Assembly: GCF_021245985.1 (NCBI RefSeq)
Contig: NZ_JAJQXA010000010.1
Location: 1 to 64,000 of the forward strand
Direction of reading: 5' to 3'
From: Flavobacterium soyae
GTDB lineage: Bacteria; Bacteroidota; Bacteroidia; Flavobacteriales; Flavobacteriaceae
DNA length: 64,000 bases
Both the position numbers and the translations under genes were made by a program. Shown here in pieces: positions 46,183 to 56,248 of this stretch. The first letter of the stretch is position 1. Each line of letters starts with the position of its first letter. Under the pieces are notes generated by a model. The model saw only the letters and a list, made by a program, of their open reading frames with translations. It ran no database searches and was not told where the DNA came from.

Positions 46183-47778
46183 ATGAAGAGAAACCTAACG
46201 ATATTATTTGTTTTATTGTCACTAATCAATGTTGAATTGTTTGGACAGGAAATAAATGCTGCAAAAACCAGTTCTGAAAACAGAACCATAAAAGTTGACT
46301 ATAACAAAGAGACCGGAAAACTAAGCACCATGTTTAAAGAATGTATTGGTGCAGGACGAGCAAATGAAGGCTTGCGCGCCGACTGGCAGGAACAACTGGC
46401 ATTAGTTAAAAAAGAATGTGACTTTAAATACATTCGAATGCATGGTTTATTGACAGATGATATGGCCGTTTATCGTGAAGATGAAAAAGGAAATCCCGAA
46501 TATAATTATCAATATGTTGATGTTTTGTTCGATTATATAGTGAGCTTAAAAATGAAACCTTTTGTAGAATTAGGTTTTATGCCGAATGCTTTAGCGAGCG
46601 GAAAAGAAACTATTTTTTGGTGGAAAGGAAATGTTACGCCTCCAAAAGATTATAAAAAATGGGAAGATTTAATTCAAAATTTAACCCGGCATTTTACAGA
46701 ACGTTATGGTGCAGAAGAAGTAAAAACATGGTATTTTGAAGTTTGGAACGAACCAAATTTATCTCCGGGTTTCTGGACAGGAACTCAGGCAGATTATTTC
46801 AAATTATATGAATATAGCGCACGTGCAGTAAAAAGTGTGAATAGAGATTACAAAGTTGGCGGGCCGGCAACAGCTGGCGCAGGATGGGTTCCTGAAACAA
46901 TTGATTTTTGCGTTAAGAATAATGTTCCAATCGATTTTATTTCAACACATACTTATGGCGTAAAATCTGGATATCTGGACGAATTCGGAACTTCGGGAAC
47001 TATTTTAAGTCAGGATGAATTCAGCGTAAGCGGCGATATTTTAAATTCAAGAAAACAAATTGCAGCTTCGGCAAAACCAAATTTAGAATTGCATTATACA
47101 GAGTGGAGTGCTTCGTACACACCTTCAGATCCAATTCACGACAGCTATCATTCCGCAGCGTATATTTTGCAGAAAATAAAACAAGTGGGCAATGCAGCAA
47201 ATTCGATGTCATATTGGGTTTTTACCGATATTTTTGAAGAAGCCGGGCCAAGATTTACACCTTTTCACGGCGGTTTCGGATTATTGAACACGCAGGGAAT
47301 TAAAAAACCGGCCTATTTCTCGTATTATTTAATGAATAAATTAGGAGAAACAGAACTTCAAAATGCAGACAAAGCTTCATGGGTTAGTAAAAACGAAAAA
47401 GGCGATGTACAACTTTTATTCTGGGATTTTACCAATACACATCCGGGTGATAAAGTTTTAAATCAAACCTATTATCTTCAGGATTTACCATCGAAACCAA
47501 AAGGCGTTGTGAAAATCGAATTAGACAATCTGGCAAAAGGAAAATACAATTTAGAAATCTACAAAGTTGGTTATAAAACACATGATGTTTATGCTGATTA
47601 TCTGGCAATGAAGAGTCCAAAGCAGCTTAGTAAAGAACAGGTAAAACTTCTCAAAGAAAAAAATAACGATTGTCTGATCTCTACAGAAAAAATAAAAATC
47701 GATTCAAAAGGAATATTCAACAGAGAAATTGCAATTAACGAAAATGATGTTTATATGTTTAGATTCGTGAAACAGTAA
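46183..47778 (+). CDS. GH39 family glycosidase, probable beta-xylosidase
   Basis: 531 residues, signal peptide 1-21 (ending ELFGQ). Clan A barrel with acid/base Glu190 (VWNEPNLSPGFW) and nucleophile Glu307 (LHYTEWSAS), followed by a beta-sandwich. GH39 bacterial members are mostly beta-xylosidases. Tightly coupled to the preceding GH3 gene. In a xyloglucan locus it could act on beta-xylose-bearing side chains or on co-occurring xylan fragments; this is inference. Confidence 0.87.
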   Translation: MKRNLTILFVLLSLINVELFGQEINAAKTSSENRTIKVDYNKETGKLSTMFKECIGAGRANEGLRADWQEQLALVKKECDFKYIRMHGLLTDDMAVYREDEKGNPEYNYQYVDVLFDYIVSLKMKPFVELGFMPNALASGKETIFWWKGNVTPPKDYKKWEDLIQNLTRHFTERYGAEEVKTWYFEVWNEPNLSPGFWTGTQADYFKLYEYSARAVKSVNRDYKVGGPATAGAGWVPETIDFCVKNNVPIDFISTHTYGVKSGYLDEFGTSGTILSQDEFSVSGDILNSRKQIAASAKPNLELHYTEWSASYTPSDPIHDSYHSAAYILQKIKQVGNAANSMSYWVFTDIFEEAGPRFTPFHGGFGLLNTQGIKKPAYFSYYLMNKLGETELQNADKASWVSKNEKGDVQLLFWDFTNTHPGDKVLNQTYYLQDLPSKPKGVVKIELDNLAKGKYNLEIYKVGYKTHDVYADYLAMKSPKQLSKEQVKLLKEKNNDCLISTEKIKIDSKGIFNREIAINENDVYMFRFVKQ

Positions 47779-47818
47779 TTTCCTAAATAAAATCTCAAAA
47801 ACTAAAAAACCACAATCA

Positions 47819-50053
47819 ATGAAAAACAAATTTATATACTTCTCAGCAGCATTGGCAGTTATGCTGTTTGTTTCGTGTAAAAATGAAGCACAGAGTTCTG
47901 GTTCTGAAACAGCTCAGAAAGAATATCAGGGGAAAGAAATCGGTTCAGAACATGATGCCGAAATAGATAAATTAATTTCTCAAATGACACTTGAGGAAAA
48001 AATCGGAATGCTGCACGGAAACAGTATGTTTACCAGCGGCGGTGTAAAACGTTTAGGCATTCCGGAGTTAAAAATGGCAGATGGACCGCTTGGAGTACGT
48101 GAAGAAATTTCTCGCGACAATTGGGCTCCGGCAGGATTAACAAATGATTTTGCAACGTATTATCCGGCAGGAGGAGCTTTAGCCGCAACATGGAATGCTG
48201 AAATGGCCTATACTTTTGGAAACAGTGTTGGACAGGAATTACGTGCCAGAGATAAAGACATGCTGCTTTCTCCAGCAATCAATATGGTAAGATCACCATT
48301 GGGAGGAAGAACCTATGAATATATGAGCGAAGATCCGTTTTTGAATAAAAAAATTGCAGTGCCATTAGTTGTTGGCTTACAAGACAATGATGTTATGGCC
48401 TGCGTGAAGCACTTCGCTGCAAATAATCAGGAAACAAACCGTGATTTTGTCGATGTGCAGATTGACGAACGTACACTTCGTGAAATTTACCTGCCTGCAT
48501 TTGAGGCAACGGTGAAAGAAGGTCATGCATATGCAATCATGGGTGCTTACAATAAATTTAGAGGAGAATATTTATGTGAGAACGATTATATGCTCAACAA
48601 AATCCTTCGTGACGAATGGGGATTTAAAGGAGTTGTAGTTTCAGACTGGGCTGCGGTACATTCTACAGTAAAAACACTTCAAAGCGGTTTAGATATTGAA
48701 ATGGGAACGCCAAAACCTTTTAATGAATTTTTCCTTGCAGATAAATTAATCGCCGCTGCGAAAAACAAAGAAATCTCAGAAGCAGAAATCGATAAACATG
48801 TAAAAAGAATTTTACGTGTATTATTTCAGGTAAAAGCGATGGGCAGTAAAGACCGTGTAAAAGGAAGCATAGCAACCGAAGCACATTATCAGGATGCGTA
48901 TAAAATTGCTGCAGAAGCGGTAGTTTTGTTGAAAAACGAAAACAACGCACTGCCATTAAAGCTTGACGGAATTAAATCTATTGCTGTAATTGGAAATAAT
49001 GCCACAAAGAAAAACGCTCTTGGCGGATTTGGTGCCGGAGTAAAAACCAAAAGAGAAATTACACCGCTTGAAGGTTTAAAAAACAGACTTCCGTCATCAA
49101 TTAAAATTAATTACGCCGAAGGATATTTAGAACGTTACGATGAAAAAAATAAAGGAAATCTAGGAAATATTACTTCAAGCGGTCCGGTAACAATCGATCA
49201 GTTAGATCCGGCAAAAGTTCAGGAAGCAGTTGAAGCCGCTAAAAAATCAGACGTTGCCGTTATTTTTGCTGGTTCTAACCGTGATTACGAAACAGAAGCA
49301 TCTGACCGCAGAAACTTAAAATTACCATTTGGACAGGAAGAATTGATTCAAAAAGTATTGGCCGTTAATCCAAAAACGATTGTAGTTTTTGTTGCCGGAG
49401 CTCCTTTTGAAATTGAAAATATCAGCAAAAAAGCTCCGGCTGTAGTCTGGTCTTGGTTTAACGGATCTGAAGGAGGAAATGCTTTAGCCGATGTATTATT
49501 AGGAAAAGTAAATCCGTCTGGGAAATTACCTTGGACAATGCCTAAAAATATTATGGATTCACCAGCACATGCCACAAATAGTTTCCCTGGGGGAAAAACA
49601 GTAAATTATGCCGAAGGAATTTTGATTGGATACCGTTGGTTTGATACTAAAAATATTGCGCCTTTATATCCTTTTGGTTACGGATTATCATACACCGCTT
49701 TTGCTTTTGAAAATGCTAAAGCAGATAAAGTTTCTTATGCTGCAAATGAAACAATTTCTGTTTCTGTTGAAGTAAAAAACACAGGAAAAGCAGATGGAAA
49801 AGAAGTCGTTCAATTATACACTGCAAAATCAGATTCTAAAGTAGCCCGTGCGGCTCAGGAATTAAAAGGATTCTCAAAAGTCTTTATAAAAGCCGGGGCT
49901 TCGCAAACAGTTACAATTAAAGTTCCTGTAAAAGAGCTGGCTTACTACGATGTTGCTGCAAAAAAATGGACAGTTGAGCCAGGAAAATACACTTTAAAAG
50001 TGGGGAATTCTTCAAGAGATATTAAAAAAGAAATTACTATAACAATCAAATAA
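47819..50053 (+). CDS. GH3 beta-glucosidase, lipoprotein
   Basis: 744 residues, lipoprotein signal with Cys20 (MLFVSC|KNE). Classic GH3 beta-glucosidase features: CVKHFAANNQETNR, nucleophile Asp276 in VVVSDWAAVHS, the second domain with DRRNLKLPFGQEELI, and a C-terminal fibronectin-III-like domain. Expected to cleave backbone glucose from xyloglucan or cello-oligosaccharides after side chains are gone. Ends 1 bp before the GH5 gene, so the two are co-expressed. Confidence 0.92.
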   Translation: MKNKFIYFSAALAVMLFVSCKNEAQSSGSETAQKEYQGKEIGSEHDAEIDKLISQMTLEEKIGMLHGNSMFTSGGVKRLGIPELKMADGPLGVREEISRDNWAPAGLTNDFATYYPAGGALAATWNAEMAYTFGNSVGQELRARDKDMLLSPAINMVRSPLGGRTYEYMSEDPFLNKKIAVPLVVGLQDNDVMACVKHFAANNQETNRDFVDVQIDERTLREIYLPAFEATVKEGHAYAIMGAYNKFRGEYLCENDYMLNKILRDEWGFKGVVVSDWAAVHSTVKTLQSGLDIEMGTPKPFNEFFLADKLIAAAKNKEISEAEIDKHVKRILRVLFQVKAMGSKDRVKGSIATEAHYQDAYKIAAEAVVLLKNENNALPLKLDGIKSIAVIGNNATKKNALGGFGAGVKTKREITPLEGLKNRLPSSIKINYAEGYLERYDEKNKGNLGNITSSGPVTIDQLDPAKVQEAVEAAKKSDVAVIFAGSNRDYETEASDRRNLKLPFGQEELIQKVLAVNPKTIVVFVAGAPFEIENISKKAPAVVWSWFNGSEGGNALADVLLGKVNPSGKLPWTMPKNIMDSPAHATNSFPGGKTVNYAEGILIGYRWFDTKNIAPLYPFGYGLSYTAFAFENAKADKVSYAANETISVSVEVKNTGKADGKEVVQLYTAKSDSKVARAAQELKGFSKVFIKAGASQTVTIKVPVKELAYYDVAAKKWTVEPGKYTLKVGNSSRDIKKEITITIK

Positions 50054-50054
50054 A

Positions 50055-51560
50055 ATGAAAAACACAATTAAAGTTTACCTGTTGAGCAGTATTTTATGCT
50101 TCTCTTTTTTAAGCCTTTGGGCTTGCAGTTCTGATAAAGAAGAAGAAAAAGCAGCAGTAAAAACACTTACTGTCGACACCAATAAAATTGATTTTGTAAG
50201 CAAAGGCAGTGAAGCCAGCATAAAAATCAATACAAATGTTACGGCGTGGGCAATTAGTAATCCAGGTTCAAGCTGGATCCAGATAAGTCAGGCTGGAGGA
50301 ACTTCTGGAACCATTACCGTTAAAATAACAGCTTCAGAAAACACAAATACAGCAGCAAGAACCGGAACTATTACAATTAGCTCAAGTGAAACTTCATCTG
50401 TTCAAATTTCGATTACTCAGGCAGGTGCTGCGGTAGTTACAAGTTTATACCCAAGTTACAATACAAACCCAATTGCGGCAGACCAATCAGGAATGTCAAG
50501 TACAGCTGTACAATTAGCGACAAAAATAAAATTAGGCTGGAACATTGGTAATACAATGGAAGCAATTGGCGGAGAAACAGCTTGGGGAAATCCAAAAGTT
50601 ACAAAAGCGTTGATCGATGCAGTAAAAGCAAACGGATTTAATGCAATAAGAATTCCTTGTTCATGGAATCAGAATATGGCAAATGCTTCAACAGCACAAC
50701 TTAAAACAGAATGGCTGGATAGAGTTAAAGAAGTTATCCAATATTGTGTTGACAATGATATGTATGTTCTTGTAAATATTCACTGGGACGGCGGCTGGCT
50801 GGAAAATAATATTACCGAAGCTAAAAAAGTAGAAAACAATGCCAAACAAAAAGCTTTTTGGGAACAAATCGCAACACATTTACGTGGATTTGACGAGCAC
50901 TTACTTTTTGCCAGTGCAAACGAGCCGAATGTTGAAGATGCAGCGCAAATGGCAGTTTTAACTTCGTACCATCAAACTTTTATTAATGCAGTCCGTTCTA
51001 CCGGAGGAAAAAATGCATATCGTACTTTAGTAGTTCAGGGGCCATCAACAGATATCGAAAAAACAAACAAATTAATGACTACACTGCCTACAGATTCAGC
51101 AGCAAGCCGTATGATGGTGGAGGTTCATTATTATGGCCCTTGGAATTTTGGAGGTTTGACTAAAGATGAAACCTGGGGGAAAATGTTTTATTATTGGGGA
51201 GCAAATTATCACTCAACAACAGATACAGAACGAAATGCAACTTGGGGAGAAGAAGCAGATTTAGAGAAAACCTTTAAATTAATGAAAACACAGTTTGTTG
51301 ATAAAGGAGTTCCGGTTTTGCTTGGAGAATTTGGAGCAATTCGCAGAACAACTTTAACAGGAGACGCTTTAACTTTACATTTAGCTTCGAGAGCTTATTA
51401 TTTAAAAACTGTTGTAAAAACAGCTCGAACAAATGGTTTATTACCTTTTTATTGGGACGAAGGAAGCATTGGAAATAATGGTTTCGGGATTTTTAAAAGA
51501 AGTGATAATACCGTTTTTGATACTCAGGCTTTAACAGCTCTGAAGGAAGGATTACAGTAA
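50055..51560 (+). CDS. BACON-GH5 endo-glucanase (endo-xyloglucanase type), surface lipoprotein
   Basis: 501 residues, lipoprotein signal with Cys24 (SLWAC|SSD). BACON domain ~38-125 (SSWIQISQAGGTSG), linker, then GH5 barrel ~150-500 with LGWNIGNTMEA, acid/base Glu290 (SANEPN) and nucleophile Glu425 (LLGEFGAIRR). BACON plus GH5 subfamily 4 is the architecture of the key surface endo-xyloglucanase of gut Bacteroides loci; the subfamily is judged by eye. It should make the initial backbone cut at the cell surface, the BACON domain acting as a spacer. Confidence 0.9.
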   Translation: MKNTIKVYLLSSILCFSFLSLWACSSDKEEEKAAVKTLTVDTNKIDFVSKGSEASIKINTNVTAWAISNPGSSWIQISQAGGTSGTITVKITASENTNTAARTGTITISSSETSSVQISITQAGAAVVTSLYPSYNTNPIAADQSGMSSTAVQLATKIKLGWNIGNTMEAIGGETAWGNPKVTKALIDAVKANGFNAIRIPCSWNQNMANASTAQLKTEWLDRVKEVIQYCVDNDMYVLVNIHWDGGWLENNITEAKKVENNAKQKAFWEQIATHLRGFDEHLLFASANEPNVEDAAQMAVLTSYHQTFINAVRSTGGKNAYRTLVVQGPSTDIEKTNKLMTTLPTDSAASRMMVEVHYYGPWNFGGLTKDETWGKMFYYWGANYHSTTDTERNATWGEEADLEKTFKLMKTQFVDKGVPVLLGEFGAIRRTTLTGDALTLHLASRAYYLKTVVKTARTNGLLPFYWDEGSIGNNGFGIFKRSDNTVFDTQALTALKEGLQ

Positions 51561-51572
51561 AAAAAAAGAGCT

Positions 51573-51652
51573 AAACCATATAAGTGGTATAAGAAAATTT
51601 AAGTTTATAATTATTTTTTGACTTAACTTTACTTATATCACTTATGTGGTTT
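51573..51652. repeat. Long inverted repeat between GH5 and acetylesterase genes
   Basis: 21-bp arms (51573-51593 with 51632-51652), AAACCATATAAGTGGTATAAG and its near-complement, two G-U pairs. Spacer of 38 bp AT-rich. No gene. REP-like, possibly terminating the GH3-GH5 transcript. Confidence 0.8.
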
Positions 51653-51674
51653 TAACAATTCAAATTAGAAAGGA

Positions 51675-53624
51675 ATGAAAAAAAGTGTCTTATTTATTTT
51701 TCTGATAATAAGTGTTTTAACTAACGCAAATGTCAAAATGCCTTTGCTGTTTTCAGACGGAATGGTGCTGAAGCGTAACAAAGCGATCCCAATTTGGGGT
51801 TTTGCCGATGCAAATGAAAAAATAGAGGTTCATTTTAACAAACAAATACAAAAAACAACAGCCGATAAAAACGGAAAATGGACTTTAAATCTAAATTCTG
51901 AAAAAGCCGGCGGACCTTTCGAATTAATAATTATCGGGAAAAATAAAATCACCATAAAAAATGTTTTGGTTGGTGAAGTTTGGATTTGCAGCGGGCAATC
52001 GAATATGGAATTTCGGGTTTCAAAAACCATAAATGCCGAAAAAGAAATTGCCGATTCAAATTATCCAATGATTCGTCATTTTGGAGTTGCACAAGATTTA
52101 AGCGGAAAACCAAAAGACGATTTAAAAGCCGGAAAATGGGAAGCAGCCAATAAAGAAACTGTTGGTAATTTTACAGCAGTAGGATATTATTTCGCCAGAA
52201 AATTATATGCTGAATTAAAAATTCCAATTGGAATTATAAATACTTCCTGGGGCGGAACTAATGTCGAAACATGGACAAGTCGTGAAGCATTCCAAAAAAG
52301 TGATGAGTTTAAAACCTTGATTACTGGTGTTCCAATGGTGAATGTCGATTCTATTTCGAAATTGTACGCCAAACAAATGAAAGAAAGAATCGAAAAAGTT
52401 CAGGGAACTCCGGTAAGTACAGAAAATGAAAATACTTTCAAAGATCCGGTATTCAACGATGCTTCCTGGGGCGAACTTAATACACCAAGTTTATGGGAAA
52501 ATCAGCCTTTAGAAGATTTAGACGGAGTGGTTTGGATGCGAAAAACGATAACACTTTCTGCAGAAGATATTAAAAACAAAGGAACGCTTCATCTTTCAAA
52601 AATCGACGATGAAGATATTACGTATTTAAACGGTATCGAGGTGGGCAGAAACACACAATACGATGTAAAACGTGTTTACGAAATACCGGCAAATATTTTA
52701 AAAGAAGGCAAAAATGTAATCGCAGTCAGAATTGTCGACAACAGCGGCGGCGGCGGAATCTACGGCGACGCAGCCGATTTAAAACTAAGTTTAGGTAGTA
52801 AAAATATTCCGCTTGACGGAAGATGGAAATTCAAAGTTATTGTCGTAAAAACATCTTTGTCACCAAACAGTTATCCATCGTTATTATACAATGCAATGGT
52901 AAATCCGCTGGTTCCGTATGCCATTGAAGGTGTTTTATGGTATCAGGGCGAAGCCAATGTTTGGAGAGCCAATCAATACAAAAAAGCATTTCCGTTAATG
53001 ATTACAGATTGGCGAACAAAGTTTAAACAAGGTGATTTTCCTTTTTACTTCGTTCAATTGTCAACTTTTAATGAGCAAAATGGCAACAGCAAAGTTGGCA
53101 GCCGCTGGGCAGAACTTCGTGAAGCACAATCTGAAACGTTAAAATTGCCAAATACAGGAATGGCTGTTACGACAGATATTGGGAATGCAAAAGACATTCA
53201 CCCAACTAACAAACAAGACGTTGGTTTACGTTTGGCGGCAATTGCTTTAAACAATGTTTACGGTAAAAAACGAGTTTACAGTGGTCCAACGTACAAATCG
53301 CAGGAAATCGCAGGAAATCAAATTATTTTAACTTTCGATAATATTGGTTCGGGATTAACAGCTTTAGATAATTCTGAAAATCTAAAAGGATTCGAAATTG
53401 CGGGTGCCGACAAAGTTTTTCATTCCGCGAAAGCGATAATAAAAAACAACAAAGTAATTGTATCAAGCGATCAGGTTCAAAATCCTGCGGCAGTTCATTA
53501 TGGCTGGGCAGACGATGATACTGAAATTAATCTTTTCAATAAAGAAAAATTTCCTGCATCACCATTTAGAACTGATAATTGGGAAATGATTACGGCGAAT
53601 GAAGTTTACAAAGTGAGTAAATAG
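51675..53624 (+). CDS. SASA-family carbohydrate acetylesterase
   Basis: 649 residues, signal peptide ~1-18. Sialate O-acetylesterase-like SGNH hydrolase: nucleophile Ser109 in ICSGQSNME, the GVLWYQGEAN block, and Asp507/His509 in DIHPTN. A jelly-roll insert (~240-370, LHLSKIDDEDITYLNGIEVG) is typical of the larger members. In this setting it most likely removes O-acetyl groups from galactosyl residues of xyloglucan, not from sialic acid; no sialidase is nearby. Periplasmic. Confidence 0.9.
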   Translation: MKKSVLFIFLIISVLTNANVKMPLLFSDGMVLKRNKAIPIWGFADANEKIEVHFNKQIQKTTADKNGKWTLNLNSEKAGGPFELIIIGKNKITIKNVLVGEVWICSGQSNMEFRVSKTINAEKEIADSNYPMIRHFGVAQDLSGKPKDDLKAGKWEAANKETVGNFTAVGYYFARKLYAELKIPIGIINTSWGGTNVETWTSREAFQKSDEFKTLITGVPMVNVDSISKLYAKQMKERIEKVQGTPVSTENENTFKDPVFNDASWGELNTPSLWENQPLEDLDGVVWMRKTITLSAEDIKNKGTLHLSKIDDEDITYLNGIEVGRNTQYDVKRVYEIPANILKEGKNVIAVRIVDNSGGGGIYGDAADLKLSLGSKNIPLDGRWKFKVIVVKTSLSPNSYPSLLYNAMVNPLVPYAIEGVLWYQGEANVWRANQYKKAFPLMITDWRTKFKQGDFPFYFVQLSTFNEQNGNSKVGSRWAELREAQSETLKLPNTGMAVTTDIGNAKDIHPTNKQDVGLRLAAIALNNVYGKKRVYSGPTYKSQEIAGNQIILTFDNIGSGLTALDNSENLKGFEIAGADKVFHSAKAIIKNNKVIVSSDQVQNPAAVHYGWADDDTEINLFNKEKFPASPFRTDNWEMITANEVYKVSK

Positions 53625-53715
53625 TTATTAGTCCTTAGTAATTAGTGAGAAGTAAAAAGTCTTTTGAACAGTTTTTTGAAACTTGTTTGAATGAAAAATA
53701 AATTAAAAATGTTTG

Positions 53716-53794
53716 TTAGGAACAATACATCGGTAGCAACGGATGAAATCTGTTGTTAAAAAGTCAATATTCAATAATGTTCCGTAGGAACATT
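53716..53794. repeat. REP-like palindromes before the GH95 gene
   Basis: Contains AATGTTCCGTAGGAACATT (53776-53794, palindromic), TTAGGAACAA near 53716-53725 and ATCGGTAG (53729-53736). Same parts as the element at 12249-12388. It sits 28 bp before the GH95 ATG. Confidence 0.6.
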
Positions 53795-53822
53795 TGATTG
53801 GTAACATTTAAAACGCAGCAAA

Positions 53823-56228
53823 ATGAATTCAAACCTCATAAAAATTTTTCTCATTTTACTTTTCACCTCTTACTGCACAAACATTTCGGCACAATCGAAA
53901 CATGTTTTATGGTACAAACAGCCTGCCGAATTCTTTGAAGAAAGCTTAGTTTTAGGAAACGGAAAAATGGGTGCAACAGTTTTTGGCGGAGTCAATTCAG
54001 ATAAAATTTATTTGAATGATATTACGCTTTGGTCAGGTGAGCCGGTAAATGCCAATATGAATCCTGAAGCTTACAAAAATATTTCCGCAATTCGTGAAGC
54101 TCTTAAAAACGAAAATTATAAGCTTGCGGAGGAATTAAATAAAAAAGTTCAAGGCAAAAATTCTGAAAAATATGCTCCGCTTGGAACAATGGAAATCAAA
54201 AATTCCAATAACGGAAAAGTTTTGAATTACTACAGAGAGTTAGATATCTCTAATGCTGTTTCAAAAGTCAGCTATGAAATTGACGGTGTAAAATTTACTC
54301 GTGAATATTTTGTTTCAGCGCCAGACCAAATCGTGGTTATCAAATTAACCAGCAGTCAAAAAGGAGCTCTAAGTTTTGACATTAATTCAAGCAGTCTGCT
54401 GCAGTCAAAAGTTACCGTAACAGACAATGTTTTGACAATGAAAGGAACAGCTCCTATTAATGAACACTCGAATTATCAGGTTCAGCCTTCTTTTCTTCAG
54501 CAGAAAGAAAGAGGAACACGATTTACAACTTTGATGAAAATCAAAAATACTGATGGAACAATTGTAACCGGAAACAATACAATTGGTGTAAAAGATGCGA
54601 CAGAAGCCGTAATTTATGTTTCGATTGCAACAAGTTTTAATGGTTTTGACAAGAACCCTGCTTCGGAGGGATTAAATGACAAATCGATTGCGTTACAAAA
54701 CTTAAATAAAGCATTTATAAAATCATTTGATAAATTAAAATCGTCCCATATTGCCGATTATCAAAAATTCTACAACCGTGTAACGTTAGATTTAGGCAAA
54801 ACCACAGCACCAGATTTACCAACAGACGAACGTTTACTGCGTTACGCTGACGGAAAAGAAGATGAAAATCTAGAGATTCTTTATTTCAATTACGGTCGAT
54901 ATTTGTTAATAAGTTCTTCAAGAACATTGGGAGTTCCTGCGAATTTGCAGGGAATCTGGAATCCGTATTTGAGTCCGCCCTGGAGCAGTAATTATACGAT
55001 GAATATTAATCTAGAAGAAAATTACTGGCTGGCAGAAAACACCAATCTTTCAGAAATGCATCTGCCGCTTTTGAGTTTTATTAAAAATCTTTCGGTAACC
55101 GGAAAAGTAACGGCAAAGACTTTTTATGGAGTTAATGAAGGCTGGGCGGGGGCGCATAATTCTGATATTTGGGCAATGACAAATCCCGTTGGACAATTTG
55201 GAAAAGAAGAACCAATGTGGGCATGCTGGCCAATGGCTGGCGCATGGCTGAGTACACATATTTGGGAACATTATATTTTTACTCAGGATGTGACTTATTT
55301 AAAGAAAGAAGGTTATCCGTTAATGAAAGGTGCCGCTGAATTTTGTCTTGGATGGATGGTAACAGATAAAAATGGAAATTTAATTACATCACCATCGACT
55401 TCACCAGAAAACCAATATAAACTAACAGATGGTTTTGTCGGAGCAACAATGTATGGCGGAACTGCCGATTTAGCGATGATTCGCGAATGCTTTGATAAAA
55501 CGATAAAAGCCTCAAAAATTTTAAATATTGATGCTGAATTTAGGGGTAAACTTGAAAAAACACTTTCAAAACTGCATCCGTATCAAATTGGTAAAAAAGG
55601 AAATCTGCAGGAATGGTATTTTGACTGGGATGATAATGACCCGAAACACCGTCATCAATCGCAGTTATTCGGACTTTTTCCAGGTGATCATATCACGCCT
55701 TTAAAAACTCCAGATTTAGCCGAAGCTTCAAGAAAAACACTGGAAATAAAAGGTGACGAAACAACAGGCTGGTCAAAAGGCTGGAGAATCAATCTTTGGG
55801 CAAGACTTTGGGACGGAAACCGTGCTTATAAAATGTTCCGGGAGTTATTACGTTACGTTGATCCTGATGGAAAGAAAACAGAAACGCCAAGAAGAGGCGG
55901 AGGAACATATCCGAATTTATTCGACGCACATCCGCCATTTCAAATTGATGGTAATTTTGGAGGAGCTGCAGCTGTTGCCGAAATGCTAGTGCAGTCTAAT
56001 GAAAATGAAATTAGATTACTTCCTGCTTTACCAGATGCCTGGGAGCAAGGTTCTGTAAAAGGAATCTGTGCAAGAGGCGGATTTGAATTAGAAATAACAT
56101 GGAACAATAAGAAACTGGAAAAAGTAATTGTTTTTTCGAAAAAAGGAGGAAAAACAACGTTGGTTTTCGGGGATAAAAAACAAAATATCACTTTGGAAAA
56201 AGGCCAGAAATTAGAAATAAACTGGTAA
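53823..56228 (+). CDS. GH95 alpha-L-fucosidase (or alpha-L-galactosidase)
   Basis: 801 residues, signal peptide ending ISAQ (~24). N-terminal beta domain starting WYKQPAEFFEESLVLGNGKMGA, (alpha/alpha)6 barrel with GIWNPYLSPPWSSNYTMNIN and Asp645 in GDETTGWSKGWR, the GH95 catalytic signatures, and DAHPPFQIDGNFGG near the end. Inverting enzyme acting on alpha-1,2-linked L-fucose. Fits removal of the terminal fucose of xyloglucan side chains before the GH2 galactosidase. Some GH95 members prefer alpha-L-galactose. Last gene of the locus. Confidence 0.92.
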   Translation: MNSNLIKIFLILLFTSYCTNISAQSKHVLWYKQPAEFFEESLVLGNGKMGATVFGGVNSDKIYLNDITLWSGEPVNANMNPEAYKNISAIREALKNENYKLAEELNKKVQGKNSEKYAPLGTMEIKNSNNGKVLNYYRELDISNAVSKVSYEIDGVKFTREYFVSAPDQIVVIKLTSSQKGALSFDINSSSLLQSKVTVTDNVLTMKGTAPINEHSNYQVQPSFLQQKERGTRFTTLMKIKNTDGTIVTGNNTIGVKDATEAVIYVSIATSFNGFDKNPASEGLNDKSIALQNLNKAFIKSFDKLKSSHIADYQKFYNRVTLDLGKTTAPDLPTDERLLRYADGKEDENLEILYFNYGRYLLISSSRTLGVPANLQGIWNPYLSPPWSSNYTMNINLEENYWLAENTNLSEMHLPLLSFIKNLSVTGKVTAKTFYGVNEGWAGAHNSDIWAMTNPVGQFGKEEPMWACWPMAGAWLSTHIWEHYIFTQDVTYLKKEGYPLMKGAAEFCLGWMVTDKNGNLITSPSTSPENQYKLTDGFVGATMYGGTADLAMIRECFDKTIKASKILNIDAEFRGKLEKTLSKLHPYQIGKKGNLQEWYFDWDDNDPKHRHQSQLFGLFPGDHITPLKTPDLAEASRKTLEIKGDETTGWSKGWRINLWARLWDGNRAYKMFRELLRYVDPDGKKTETPRRGGGTYPNLFDAHPPFQIDGNFGGAAAVAEMLVQSNENEIRLLPALPDAWEQGSVKGICARGGFELEITWNNKKLEKVIVFSKKGGKTTLVFGDKKQNITLEKGQKLEINW

Positions 56229-56248
56229 TTCTTATTTTGAAAACTAAT

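Noticed and set aside
51675..53624. True sialic acid acetylesterase
   Set aside because: No sialidase, neuraminate lyase or transporter in the window; the context is plant hemicellulose.
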